Positions 25,695-34,013 of a stretch of DNA of 63,879 nucleotides are shown piece by piece. Below the pieces are notes generated by a model. It was not told the DNA's origin and ran no database searches. It saw only the letters and a list, made by a program, of their open reading frames with translations. A program made the position numbers and the translations under genes. Location of the stretch: the NCBI GenBank assembly GCA_029565415.1, contig JAKQOH010000075.1, forward strand, positions 1 through 63,879, written 5' to 3'. This DNA comes from Candidatus Rifleibacteriota bacterium (GTDB taxonomy: Bacteria > Riflebacteria > Ozemobacteria > Ozemobacterales > Ozemobacteraceae). Each line of letters opens with the position of its first letter. Within the stretch, counting starts at the first letter, position 1.

Positions 25695-25970
25695 ATGGCT
25701 AACACTTCCTCTGCCGCCAAGAACGCCCGCAAAGCCCAGCGCCGCCACACCCTGCGCGTTGCTGTGAAATCCGAGCTCAAGACCCTTCGCAAGAAGACTC
25801 TCGAGACCGCCGAAACCGGCAAGGGCAACCTCGCCGAGATCGCCAACAACGCCTACAGCCGCATCGCGAAGGCCGGCTCCAACGGGTATATCCACCCCCG
25901 GACCGCTGCCCGCAAGATCGGCCGCCTGATGCGCGCCGTCAACAAGCTCCAGACCACCAAGAGCGCCTGA
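25695..25970 (+). CDS. rpsT: 30S ribosomal protein S20
   Basis: A 91-residue basic protein of the S20 family, which binds 16S rRNA in the 30S body. The family pattern is seen in SSAAKNARKAQRRHTLR at the N-terminus, RSxLK-like KSELKTLRKKT, and IHPRTAARKIGRLMRAVNKL near the C-terminus. The start at 25695 rather than 25683 is supported by Shine-Dalgarno spacing (about 8 bp from AGGTGA) and by the usual MANxxSA start. Monocistronic, with its own promoter, and convergent with holA. Confidence 0.97.
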   Translation: MANTSSAAKNARKAQRRHTLRVAVKSELKTLRKKTLETAETGKGNLAEIANNAYSRIAKAGSNGYIHPRTAARKIGRLMRAVNKLQTTKSA

Positions 25971-25992
25971 TCTTCCGGCGTCTCTGCGCCGA

Positions 25993-26010
25993 ACGGCCGC
26001 TCGCGGCCGT
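25993..26010 (+). terminator. Hairpin after rpsT
   Basis: A perfect 8-bp inverted repeat (acggccgc/gcggccgt), 22 bp after the rpsT stop. There is no T-tract, so termination is uncertain. Confidence 0.4.
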
Positions 26011-26012
26011 CC

Positions 26013-27173
26013 TCACCAGCCACCCTCGCCCTGCGATGGTGGCTGGTGGCGTTTCCCCGTGACGACTTCGGCGATGAACCGCTGAAGCAGCAAGGCCTCG
26101 TTCGGTGGCGAGTTCTTGAGCGCGGCATCCATCTCGACCAGCCTTGGTGTCAGTCCGGTCAGCTCGTCCCGCGTGAATCCGGCCGCCATGGCGAGCGTTT
26201 TCACCCGCATTGCCTGGTCGATGCCGAGAGCTTCGGTCAGCACGGGCGGCCACGATGCCGCTTCCCGCTGAATCGTTTCGGTCAGACTTTTTCGCTCCTG
26301 GTTCGACCGGAAATCCGTCTTTCCGCTCAACTGCCGGATGGATCGAAGAGCCTCGAGCAGCGGCCGTCCCAGGTCGGGCCGGTCGGCGGCGATATCGTGT
26401 ACCAACCGGAAATCTCTCAGCATGCGGCTCAGCAGATACCAGATCGGAACGGGCGACTCGCCCTTGAGCAGCAGGCTGTCGACCAGCCGCATCGCCTCCG
26501 GCAGCCGCCGCATGCCGACCGCATCCAGCAAATCGAAGATCGTGTCCTGGCGCAGATATGCCACGGAAGCGGCCACCTGGGCCGCCGTGATGCTCTTGCC
26601 GGGGCCGGCAGCCAGGCACAGCTTTTCCAGTTCCTGGGAAAGCAGGCGCAGATCTCCGCCGATATTCTGCAGCAGGAGATCCGCCGCATCCGGCGCCAGG
26701 GCGGCACCGAGCTGGCGGGCCTCCTTCTGGAGCCACTCGGGCAGCTTGTTCTCGAACGGGGGCCAGAAGTCGATCTTCTCGGCCCGATCCTCGAGGGCAA
26801 GCGCATACTCGCCGATGATCCGCGCCTCGCTCGAGAGAACGAGCAGAAATGTCCGCTCGGGAAGCCCCCCCGCCAGCTTCTCGAGCATCCCCCGCCTGGT
26901 CGAGGCCGCGAGACTCTCGGGATGGGTGACGACGAAGACGCGATGGCTCAGGTTGAACGAGAAGCTGCCCAGATCGCCCAGGAGCGTGTCAGCCGTGGCC
27001 GTGCCGAAATCGATGCGCCGGACGTTGTCGCTCCGGTCCTCCGGGGCGACATACGCTTCGATCAGCTTGACGACCGCCCGCTCCTTCAGGAACTCTTCCC
27101 GTCCCGCGAAGAGCAGGACAGGCTTGTCGAGCCGCTGAGCCGCGATGGCCGATTCCAGAGAAGGTAAATCCAT
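26013..27173 (-). CDS. holA: DNA polymerase III delta subunit
   Basis: A 386-residue clamp-loader wrench subunit. It matches the HolA pattern: LLFAGREEFLKERAVVKLIE near the N-terminus, the Walker-like region where delta lacks a P-loop, then LLSQELEKLCL, DTIFDLLDAV (about 220) and the C-terminal collar helices. Its role is to open the beta sliding clamp in the replisome. Family length is usually 330-360, and the C-terminal extension of about 30 residues is unusual. It lies downstream of the M18 aminopeptidase, separated by a strong terminator, so it probably has its own promoter near 27175-27190, which I cannot define. Confidence 0.88.
   Translation of the reverse strand: MDLPSLESAIAAQRLDKPVLLFAGREEFLKERAVVKLIEAYVAPEDRSDNVRRIDFGTATADTLLGDLGSFSFNLSHRVFVVTHPESLAASTRRGMLEKLAGGLPERTFLLVLSSEARIIGEYALALEDRAEKIDFWPPFENKLPEWLQKEARQLGAALAPDAADLLLQNIGGDLRLLSQELEKLCLAAGPGKSITAAQVAASVAYLRQDTIFDLLDAVGMRRLPEAMRLVDSLLLKGESPVPIWYLLSRMLRDFRLVHDIAADRPDLGRPLLEALRSIRQLSGKTDFRSNQERKSLTETIQREAASWPPVLTEALGIDQAMRVKTLAMAAGFTRDELTGLTPRLVEMDAALKNSPPNEALLLQRFIAEVVTGKRHQPPSQGEGGW
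26014..26048. terminator. 11-bp stem hairpin inside the holA 3' end
   Basis: Perfect 11-bp arms (26014-26024 and 26038-26048) with a 13-base loop. They lie within the last codons of holA and downstream of rpsT. It could terminate the rpsT transcript, but there is no clear T-tract on either side. Confidence 0.4.
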
Positions 27174-27190
27174 AATCGTCTCTATAGAAT

Positions 27191-27222
27191 AAAACGGGCG
27201 CCCGCCGCATCGACGGGCGCCC
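27191..27222 (-). terminator. Rho-independent terminator of the M18 gene
   Basis: On the minus strand, a perfect 9-bp GC stem (27214-27222 with 27196-27204) is followed by GTTTTATT (27188-27195). It lies 10 bp beyond the aminopeptidase stop. Confidence 0.75.
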
Positions 27223-27231
27223 CGGAGATCG

Positions 27232-28713
27232 TCAGAACTTCTTGGATAAAAACACGCGGTAGGCGTTGATCGTGTGGTGGTAGTCGGCCTTCGAAAGAAT
27301 CTCGAAGGGGGAGTGGAGGCTGAGGACCGGCAGGCACAGATCGAGCACGTGCATGTTCATCTGGGCCATGAACTTGGCCACGGTGCCGCCGCCGCCCTCG
27401 TCGACCTTGCCCATCTCGCCGAACTGGTAGGGGATCTTCTCCTCGCTCAGCAGGGCCCGGATGCGCGCGATGAACTCGATATCGGCCTCGCTGCTGCCCG
27501 ACTTGCCGCCCGCTCCGGTGAACCGGCAGATCCAGACGCCGTTTCCGAGATAGCCCGAGTTCGACGGGTCGAACGCTCCGTCGAACGTCGGATCGATCGG
27601 GATGCTGGTGTCGCCGGACAGGACGTAGGTGTTCGAGATGGCCCGGCGCAGATCGCTGTAGTCGGCGTTCTTCGCCGTCGAGCGCAGCAGCACGTTCATC
27701 ATGTCGGAAATCATCATCGACTGGGCGCCGCTGGCACCGGCAGAACCGATCTCTTCCTTGTCGAACAGCAGGGCGATCGCGGTGTACTCCGGCACCTTGA
27801 CCTCGCGGATGGCTTCGAACGCAGCCATGACGCAGGCGCGGTCGTCGTGGCCGAAACCGCCGATCATGCCGGCGTCGAACCCGACTTCGCGGGGCTCGAA
27901 CGCCGGCGTGGCCTCGATCTCGGCCCAGGCCAGGTCCTCTTCCTCGAGGCCGAAATTCTTGAACAGATGCTCGAGAACCGCGCCCTTCACCCGCTCCTCA
28001 CCCTTCGAGGCCGGGGCGTTCCGGTCCTTCTTCGGCAACGGCCGGTGGCCGACGAGGATGTTCAGCTCCTCGCCGCGCAGCGTCTCGTTGGCCTTGCGGT
28101 CGTTCTGGATCTTCGCGGCCAGGTGCGGCGCGATGTCGGTGATCGTGAAGACCGGCTCGCCAGGCTTCTCGCCGATCGAGCACCGGATCGTCTTTCCCGC
28201 CTTGGTGATCGCGAAAATGTGCAGGGAAAGGGGGATCGCGGCCCACTGGAACTTCTTGATGCCGCCGTAGTAATGCGTCTTGAACAGCGCCGTGCCGTAT
28301 TTTTCATACAGGGGCAGGGATTTGAGATCGAGGTGCGGCACGTCATGATGCGCCGCGACGATGCGGAATCCCTCGACGGTGGGCTTTTTCCCGATGACCA
28401 CGAGGGCCATCGCCCGGTTCTTGCTCATGATGAACACCCGGTCGCCGGCCTTCAGGGAGCGGGGCTCGTCGAGCGACAGGGGCTTGAACCCCTCGGCTTT
28501 CGCCGCTTTTTCGATATAGGTGAGCGTTTCGCGCTCGGTCTTGCAGGTGGAAAGGAACTCGAGATACCGCTTGGAGCGGCTCTGCAATACCTTTTCATCC
28601 GCCGTTTCCAGGACATCCCAGCCGTTCACCTGCTGGTATTTGCGAATGTTCGGATTCGGCGAGGCGGCTGCCGGTGCGGCCTCTTTAGAAGCGGGTTTTC
28701 TGGTTTTTTCCAT
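27232..28713 (-). CDS. M18-family aminopeptidase
   Basis: A 493-residue zinc aminopeptidase of the M18 (aspartyl aminopeptidase / aminopeptidase I) family, acting in the cytosol on peptide N-termini. Visible metal and catalytic motifs are HHDVPHLDLK (first ligand and Asp), FGHDDRACVM, LFDKEEIGSAG (Glu-Glu pair), LSGDTSIPID and, near the C-terminus, SKADYHHT (last His ligand). The start at 28713 is chosen because GAAGGAA sits 5-6 bp upstream; a longer frame to 28848 has no such site. The first 30 residues (Lys/Ala/Pro-rich) precede the fold. A possible extended -10 (TGCTAGAAT) lies near 28780. Confidence 0.92.
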   Translation of the reverse strand: MEKTRKPASKEAAPAAASPNPNIRKYQQVNGWDVLETADEKVLQSRSKRYLEFLSTCKTERETLTYIEKAAKAEGFKPLSLDEPRSLKAGDRVFIMSKNRAMALVVIGKKPTVEGFRIVAAHHDVPHLDLKSLPLYEKYGTALFKTHYYGGIKKFQWAAIPLSLHIFAITKAGKTIRCSIGEKPGEPVFTITDIAPHLAAKIQNDRKANETLRGEELNILVGHRPLPKKDRNAPASKGEERVKGAVLEHLFKNFGLEEEDLAWAEIEATPAFEPREVGFDAGMIGGFGHDDRACVMAAFEAIREVKVPEYTAIALLFDKEEIGSAGASGAQSMMISDMMNVLLRSTAKNADYSDLRRAISNTYVLSGDTSIPIDPTFDGAFDPSNSGYLGNGVWICRFTGAGGKSGSSEADIEFIARIRALLSEEKIPYQFGEMGKVDEGGGGTVAKFMAQMNMHVLDLCLPVLSLHSPFEILSKADYHHTINAYRVFLSKKF

Positions 28714-28863
28714 CACATTCCTTCCTTCGCCTTTTCTTGGAATCTCGACGCAATTCTGTCTCTGCGTCGGCGACAATTCTAGCACAAACAAGTGCGACAT
28801 GCCCAGGAAAGCGTGCAGCAGTTCCCTTTCCCGGCCATGCCTTGGCAAAATCGCAACAAAGGA

Positions 28864-28895
28864 AACGGCGCCGTTTCCGGAGAAACGGCGCCGTT
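28864..28895 (-). terminator. Terminator of the cpaB-cpaC operon
   Basis: A perfect 14-bp stem with a 4-base loop, 20 bp after the secretin stop. Each arm contains the self-palindrome AAACGGCGCCGTTT. The minus-strand tail is TTCCTTTGTTG, moderately T-rich. Confidence 0.65.
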
Positions 28896-28914
28896 GGGGT
28901 GACGGAAGGGATCG

Positions 28915-30657
28915 TCAGTTGTTTTCGCTGGGGAAATGACTGCCCTTGATCTGCTGGAACATCTCGTGGAGCTGCTCGAGCCGCTCGGTGCGCCGGGGGA
29001 CGGGAACCGTCTCGAACTTCTTCGTGTTGCCGATACCCGTGTCCCGGCCGACGATCTGCGGGGTGAGCAGGATCACGAGCTCGTTCTTGCTCTTCAGGAC
29101 GGAGGTCGTCCGGAAGAATTTCCCCACGAGCGGCAGCCGGGAAAGGCCCGGGACGCCGGTGCGGGTGAGACTGTCGCTTTCGTTGATGAGGCCGCCGAGC
29201 ACGACCGTCTCGTTGTTCTTGATCTTCACGGTGGTCATGACAGAGCGCTTCAGGATGTTGGGCGGAGCGTTGGTTCCGCGGGTGAAGGAGGGCTCGTCCT
29301 GCTTTGCGAACACCGAGAACTTCAGATCGTCATCCTTCACGAACAGATCGCGCACGACCAGCTTGAGAGTGGCCTGGGCGGCCGCGTAGGTCGGATTGCC
29401 CGACGCATCGATCGTGCTGGGGTAGTAGATGTCCTGTCCGACCTTCACGAATGCGAGGCCGCCGTCGCCTTCCGCCTCGCCTTCGCCGGATGTCGAGGTT
29501 GTCTCGTCGATCCAGCCGGATTTGGCGATCTTCGTGGCTTTGGCATTGGCATACACCAGAAGCTTGGGATTCGCCACGACCTTGACCTTGCCCTGGGATT
29601 CCCAGGCCTGGACACGGGCGGCAATCAGATCGAACCGGTTGATGTTGTTCATCTTGAACGGGTTCGGATACTTGCCGATCGGAGCCCCGGCGGCCTGAGC
29701 GTCGCCTCTGAAGGCATTGGTGATATTTTCGGTGAAGTTGAGAATGCCGGAGCTCGGATCGCCGCCAAGGGCTGAGGTTCCGCCCCATTTGATTCCCAGG
29801 TCGCGGGTGTTGTCTTTGCTGACCTGAAGAACATAGGCCTGGAACACCACCTGGATCGGGTTTTCGATCGTCACCAGATTGGAGATCTGCGTTTCTTCGG
29901 AGGTCACGAAGCCGCGCACGACTTCCTGCAAGTGCTGATACTCCATCTGGTCCTGCACCGAGCCCTCGAGTACGATCTTGATGAGCCCCTCGAGATTCTG
30001 GGTTGCCGAAGCGGCGGGGTTCGCGCCCGGATCGTTCTCATTGGTCGTCATGATCGTTCGCGGATTGAGAACCGTGACTTTCACGGTCGGGACCTTGATC
30101 GCATCGATGATGCGCTCCTTGAGAACCTGCTCGTAGGTCTTGTAGGTTTTCCCTTCTTCCTTCAGGCCCATCAAGTTGATCAGCTTGCGATCCGTCACCA
30201 GCGTGGTGGCGATCGTCGAGATCTCCTTGATTTTGTCCTGGGAGTCGACAAAGCCGCGGAGATAAGCGGCGTCGGGGAAGAGCGTCAGCGTAACACCAGG
30301 TACGGTGACGAGCGTGGAGAATTTGCGCTGGATCAGATCCGCTTCCCGGAACGTTTCGACATCCACCACATGCTGGCCGGTTGCATCCCAGTAGATGATC
30401 TGCGTGATGTCAGGAGCCATGCCGACTCCGGAAAGAATCACTTCCTGCTCCGACACGTTCAGCACCTCGACCACCCCGTCTTTCACGGCAATGATCTTGG
30501 TGACGCCGGGGGCCTGCATCGTGTGGGCCTTGCCGATCGGGATCATGATCTTCTCCGCGAAGGCGGCAGGGCTTCCGAACAAGCTCAGAGCCCCTGCAGC
30601 GAGGAGGGAAATGAAGGCTTTTTTCATATGCGGAAGAAACGGAAATCGCGTATTCAT
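28915..30657 (-). CDS. cpaC: Flp/Tad pilus secretin (CpaC/RcpA-like)
   Basis: A 580-residue outer-membrane secretin. It begins with a signal peptide (MKKAFISLLAAGALSLFGSPAAFA, from residue 12). An N-terminal BON-like and pilus-secretin domain follows (about 40-160: QAPGVTKIIAVKDGVVEVL), then the type II/III secretion secretin domain (about 265-540) with NNETVVLGGLI and LVILLTPQIV. It forms the gated channel through which a Flp-type pilus or secreted protein crosses the outer membrane. The ATG at 30657 has GAGGAGAGG 4-8 bp upstream; the in-frame ATG at 30678 is less well placed. It starts 17 bp after cpaB and ends at a strong hairpin. Confidence 0.9.
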   Translation of the reverse strand: MNTRFPFLPHMKKAFISLLAAGALSLFGSPAAFAEKIMIPIGKAHTMQAPGVTKIIAVKDGVVEVLNVSEQEVILSGVGMAPDITQIIYWDATGQHVVDVETFREADLIQRKFSTLVTVPGVTLTLFPDAAYLRGFVDSQDKIKEISTIATTLVTDRKLINLMGLKEEGKTYKTYEQVLKERIIDAIKVPTVKVTVLNPRTIMTTNENDPGANPAASATQNLEGLIKIVLEGSVQDQMEYQHLQEVVRGFVTSEETQISNLVTIENPIQVVFQAYVLQVSKDNTRDLGIKWGGTSALGGDPSSGILNFTENITNAFRGDAQAAGAPIGKYPNPFKMNNINRFDLIAARVQAWESQGKVKVVANPKLLVYANAKATKIAKSGWIDETTSTSGEGEAEGDGGLAFVKVGQDIYYPSTIDASGNPTYAAAQATLKLVVRDLFVKDDDLKFSVFAKQDEPSFTRGTNAPPNILKRSVMTTVKIKNNETVVLGGLINESDSLTRTGVPGLSRLPLVGKFFRTTSVLKSKNELVILLTPQIVGRDTGIGNTKKFETVPVPRRTERLEQLHEMFQQIKGSHFPSENN

Positions 30658-30674
30658 GTGTCCTCTCCTCACTG

Positions 30675-31760
30675 TCATTCGCGGATGGGGTTGATCATCG
30701 GCCTGGAGGCGTCAGAAGAATCGAGGGGCATGGTCGGAGGAACGGCCGGATTCTCAGGGGAGGAGGGCAACTGAGGAGCCTCGAAACCAGCTGGAACCGG
30801 CGGATTGACGGGGGGCAGCTCCTTCATCGACGGGGTGACGGACACCATGCCGAACTTGTTCATCTCGAAGTGGCGCCTGCTGCCATACATGATCTCGACT
30901 CTACCGGTGTCATAGGTTTCCATTACTTGCTGAGCGGGGGGAGCTACAGGCTTGGTCACCTCGATCGGCGGCTGTACCGGAGCCGGAGTAGGCTCGCTGT
31001 ACCCAATCGCCCTCATGACGATTTTTTCGGTGGCACCCTTGGTCTGGACCTGCTCTCCCTTGTCTTTGGGATTCTTGAGCACCAGCCGGAAGATCACCCC
31101 GCTGTCGAGATAGACCAACCGCTCGAGTTCGTCTGGAGCAACGGCCAGCGTCACCAGTTCCATTTTGGCCGCGGCAATCGCCGGGGCCGCCGTTGCAACG
31201 CCCGGATCGAACGCATACGTATTACCGGCCGCCAGGACCAGGATGTCCTGCATGACGATCTTCGTGATGGAATCAGGCGAACCAGGCTTGAAGCTTGCGA
31301 TCACGTCGACGTAGTCCCCCTGCTGAATGAAGCCACCAACACCGGAGGTTCGCGTCACGGCAATCGTGACCGCCCGTTTGCCCTGGGGAACGGCAAACGA
31401 AAGCGCCGGAATCACATCTTTGTCCAGCATGCGGTTCGGCGTCATGATATCGCCGCCAAGAACCGTGATGGCCGTGTATTTCTTGGTGAGGGAGGCCATA
31501 TCCGTGAAAGCATCAGGCGGAACGGCGGATGCAACGATTTCCTTGATTTCGAAAAACTCGTTCATCTTCGCCGGCTCGAGCATCGTGCGCGCCGGAATTT
31601 TCCGGCGGGCGACCACGACGTTCTTCGTCGGAATCTTGGGTGGCGCAACAAAGATCGGCTCTCCGCCCTTTTTTCCCTGATCCTGTTGGACCTTTTTCCA
31701 GAGAATGGCGGAAAACACCATACTCACGATGAGGGCTACAATGATTGCTCGTCGATTCAC
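30675..31760 (-). CDS. cpaB: Flp pilus assembly protein CpaB/RcpC
   Basis: A 361-residue protein with an N-terminal membrane anchor (about 5-23). An SAF domain follows, preceded by VVVARRKIPARTML (about 50-63), and then the CpaB/RcpC region with SFAVPQGKRAVTIAV and GFIQQGDYVDVIASF (about 150-164). The rest is proline-rich and extended. CpaB is a periplasmic partner of the CpaC secretin in Flp/Tad pilus assembly. It has its own promoter (31798-31826) and no overlap with the TadG-like gene upstream, so cpaB-cpaC is a separate unit from the TadE/G genes. Confidence 0.9.
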   Translation of the reverse strand: MNRRAIIVALIVSMVFSAILWKKVQQDQGKKGGEPIFVAPPKIPTKNVVVARRKIPARTMLEPAKMNEFFEIKEIVASAVPPDAFTDMASLTKKYTAITVLGGDIMTPNRMLDKDVIPALSFAVPQGKRAVTIAVTRTSGVGGFIQQGDYVDVIASFKPGSPDSITKIVMQDILVLAAGNTYAFDPGVATAAPAIAAAKMELVTLAVAPDELERLVYLDSGVIFRLVLKNPKDKGEQVQTKGATEKIVMRAIGYSEPTPAPVQPPIEVTKPVAPPAQQVMETYDTGRVEIMYGSRRHFEMNKFGMVSVTPSMKELPPVNPPVPAGFEAPQLPSSPENPAVPPTMPLDSSDASRPMINPIRE

Positions 31761-31797
31761 GACACGAGATCCTCCTCCCCGGTGGGCTAGAAGCGGG

Positions 31798-31826
31798 ACT
31801 ATACCATAGGGTCAGATGTACTGCAA
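31798..31826 (-). promoter_or_regulatory. Promoter of cpaB-cpaC
   Basis: On the minus strand, TTGCAG (31821-31826) and TATAGT (31798-31803) with a 17-bp spacer, about 40 bp before the cpaB start. Confidence 0.65.
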
Positions 31827-31917
31827 CCTCAGCGGTCGAATGTACACCCGACGTCCTCTCAAAAAGAGATAATATATGTACTATGCCCTCTTTCGGCAAG
31901 TACTATTTTTTCATGAG

Positions 31918-31949
31918 GAGAGCGGGAGGGATTTTTTCCTCCCGCTCTC
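31918..31949 (-). terminator. Terminator hairpin of the TadE/G operon
   Basis: A perfect 12-bp inverted repeat with an 8-base AT loop, 19 bp past the TadG-like stop. The tail lacks a continuous T-run, though CATGAAAAAATAG follows on the minus strand. Confidence 0.6.
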
Positions 31950-31968
31950 GAAGAAAAGAAGCAGCGGT

Positions 31969-33057
31969 TCAGTTCAACTCCAGGGTGTCTTTCGTCGGTC
32001 TCACGAGGTAATCGACGAACCTGCCCCGGATCTGGGTTTTGGTATACTGGCCGAGATCGACGTCGTAATCCGTCTCCTCGATCGAGGAGATGACGACCCG
32101 GGCGAATCCGACGATGACGAGGGTCTTGCTGCCACCCGTGTTGTAGAGAAGCGTGTCTTCTCCCACGACCTTGATGATGGGGACGGTGACCATGTCGCCG
32201 AGAGCGGCACGATACTCGCGTCCTTCGATCGTCTTGTTGGTGACCTCGCCCTGCGCCGTGTTCACGTAGTCGCCGACACTCAGGCTGCCGGCATACCCAT
32301 ACAGCATGTTTTCCAGCCAGTTCGCGGCGCCCTGGCCACCGAGGTCGAGAGAGCCCTCGTTCGAGTTGCCTCCCCCGGTGACGAAAATGTTGTAGTCGTT
32401 CGGAACGGGAGGTGCCGAGGCGACGTTCGTTTTCTGGGGCCCCAGCTTCAGAATATACTCTTCCGAGGCGACATAGCCTTGGTCCGTATCGAAGTCATGA
32501 TAATCGAAAGGGTTGTACCAGTATCCCGTTTGATAGATGGGATTTCCTTTGTTGTCTTTGCCTGTCTCTTTGCTCCCGAACTTGATGTCGCCCGGAACCA
32601 GGCAGAGCGGAATCATGCCTTCACCCCCCAGGCCCGTGCGAAGGGCGTCGACCGAATGAGGCATTGGCTCCCCCGTCTTTCGATCACGGGTGACGAAGTT
32701 GGCGAAAAACAGGGGAGGCTTCGTGATGCCATACGTTCTCAGCCCTCGACCATGATACTCAGTGGGAAAGGTAACCTGGAGGCTCTGGGGATCGAAGCCG
32801 TTTTGGGCGTAGACGTTTTTGGCACGTTGGATGACGTTCGCTTCGGAGACGGACTTCCCGTTGTTGGCGGACATGATGATCTCGTCCATTCCGGCCCGCC
32901 AGGCTGCGTTGACGGCGCTATTGATGCGGATTTTCTGGTAGTACAGCCAGGAGATGTCGATGACCAGGGCCAGCATGCCCACCAAAAACAGCATGCCCAC
33001 GGCCGTGCCGATGAGAACACTGCCGAGCCGCTGATTAGATCTTCTCTCCGTTCTCAT
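31969..33057 (-). CDS. TadG-like pilus assembly/minor pilin protein
   Basis: A 362-residue protein with one N-terminal membrane helix (about 16-37), preceded by basic residues (MRTERRSNQRLG). The sequence just after the helix, DISWLYYQKIRINSAVNAAW, is typical of TadE/TadG-like proteins (Tad domain). The remaining about 320 residues are a periplasmic or extracellular domain that I do not recognise. The start at 33057 has AAAGGAG 7-8 bp upstream; the longer frame to 33111 overlaps the preceding gene by 50 bp. It follows the TadE gene by 4 bp and probably anchors or decorates the Flp pilus. Confidence 0.8.
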   Translation of the reverse strand: MRTERRSNQRLGSVLIGTAVGMLFLVGMLALVIDISWLYYQKIRINSAVNAAWRAGMDEIIMSANNGKSVSEANVIQRAKNVYAQNGFDPQSLQVTFPTEYHGRGLRTYGITKPPLFFANFVTRDRKTGEPMPHSVDALRTGLGGEGMIPLCLVPGDIKFGSKETGKDNKGNPIYQTGYWYNPFDYHDFDTDQGYVASEEYILKLGPQKTNVASAPPVPNDYNIFVTGGGNSNEGSLDLGGQGAANWLENMLYGYAGSLSVGDYVNTAQGEVTNKTIEGREYRAALGDMVTVPIIKVVGEDTLLYNTGGSKTLVIVGFARVVISSIEETDYDVDLGQYTKTQIRGRFVDYLVRPTKDTLELN

Positions 33058-33061
33058 GGGG

Positions 33062-33505
33062 TCACTCCTTTCGCTGGACGGCATTCCCGTGAAGGGTGAG
33101 CGTCCCGTCACTGCTTTTTCCGATCAGTCGGGAAAGGCCCGGGAACCAGGGTTTGAAGCGGTAGGTGCAGGTGATCGTGACCGTGTCGGTAGCCTGGCCG
33201 ACGCCCGTGAAGTTGACGGTAATGGATTCCGAGGCGGTCATCGGGGAGATGTAGCGATAGAACGCCTGCCGCGTCGTGGTGAGGGACTCATGCGTATCCG
33301 GTCCGAAAAAGTTGGGGATGACGCGGAAGTTCTTTCGTTGAGAGGCTGTACGGGCTGCCTCGATGCACATGTGATTGATCGTTGACCAGCAGTGGAAGGC
33401 CCTGGCACAGTCGACGATACCGATGAAAATCATGACCAGAAACGGCATGATGAGGGCCATTTCGACGAGAGCCTGGCCGGAATACCGCTTTGTGCGCACT
33501 GACAT
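33062..33505 (-). CDS. TadE-like pseudopilin
   Basis: A 147-residue protein whose N-terminus (GQALVEMALIMPFLVMIFIGIVD, split by the usual conserved Glu) is the TadE signature: a prepilin-peptidase-like site followed by a hydrophobic stem. It is expected to be a minor pilin of the Flp/Tad system. The ATG at 33505 is preceded by GGGGGAG 8 bp away; the ORF extension to 33667 is an out-of-operon artefact. It lies 1 bp after the other TadE gene and 4 bp before the TadG-like gene. Confidence 0.85.
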   Translation of the reverse strand: MSVRTKRYSGQALVEMALIMPFLVMIFIGIVDCARAFHCWSTINHMCIEAARTASQRKNFRVIPNFFGPDTHESLTTTRQAFYRYISPMTASESITVNFTGVGQATDTVTITCTYRFKPWFPGLSRLIGKSSDGTLTLHGNAVQRKE

Positions 33506-33506
33506 A

Positions 33507-34013
33507 TCAATAACTCCCCCACAAGTTCCTTGGAATCTGGAATGCAACCGACGTGGTAAGGGGAATGCCTTCCTTCCAGTTGGTAACCTTGGCGATCGTC
33601 TGCCAGAAAGGGGTGATGAACGGGGAGCGATAGAAGAGGGTGACTCTGCGGATATTCGCGAGCCCATCCGACGTTTTGTAGATCGGAGGGAGGGTGACCG
33701 TCAGCTTGTTGTGGGTGGTGGACGATCCTTCGGTCATTTCCCAGGCGGGGGGTTTATGAGCGGCAACGAAGTCTTTGACCGCCTGATCGGACTGGCCGAT
33801 ATCGCTCGTGCCGGAGGCATTGTCGGGGGTGATGGGGACATACGGGCTGGCAGCGAACATCGCCGTATCGTTGCAGAGCTGCTGAAGGGTGATGTAGTTG
33901 TAGAACACATACCCGAAGTCAACGATTCCCCCGAGAAAAATGAGGAGAAGCAATGGGAGGACAAGACAAAGCTCCACCATCGCCTGCCCATCGTTTCTGA
34001 TCTTCTTGTTCAT
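33507..34013 (-). CDS. TadE-like pseudopilin
   Basis: A 168-residue paralogue of the next gene. After MNKKIRNDGQAMVELCLVLP comes a hydrophobic helix (about 14-36) and a soluble domain of about 130 residues. The Gln-Ala-x-Val-Glu pattern is the TadE hallmark. The start at 34013 is supported by AGAGGTG 6-8 bp upstream. It is the first gene of the three-gene TadE-TadE-TadG unit; transcription must start within 34020-34200, where I see only weak candidates. Confidence 0.85.
   Translation of the reverse strand: MNKKIRNDGQAMVELCLVLPLLLLIFLGGIVDFGYVFYNYITLQQLCNDTAMFAASPYVPITPDNASGTSDIGQSDQAVKDFVAAHKPPAWEMTEGSSTTHNKLTVTLPPIYKTSDGLANIRRVTLFYRSPFITPFWQTIAKVTNWKEGIPLTTSVAFQIPRNLWGSY

Noticed and set aside
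31900..31968. Insertion-sequence terminal repeat
   Set aside because: The perfect inverted repeat lies just after the TadG-like stop, with an 8-base AT loop and no transposase or target duplication; a terminator is simpler.
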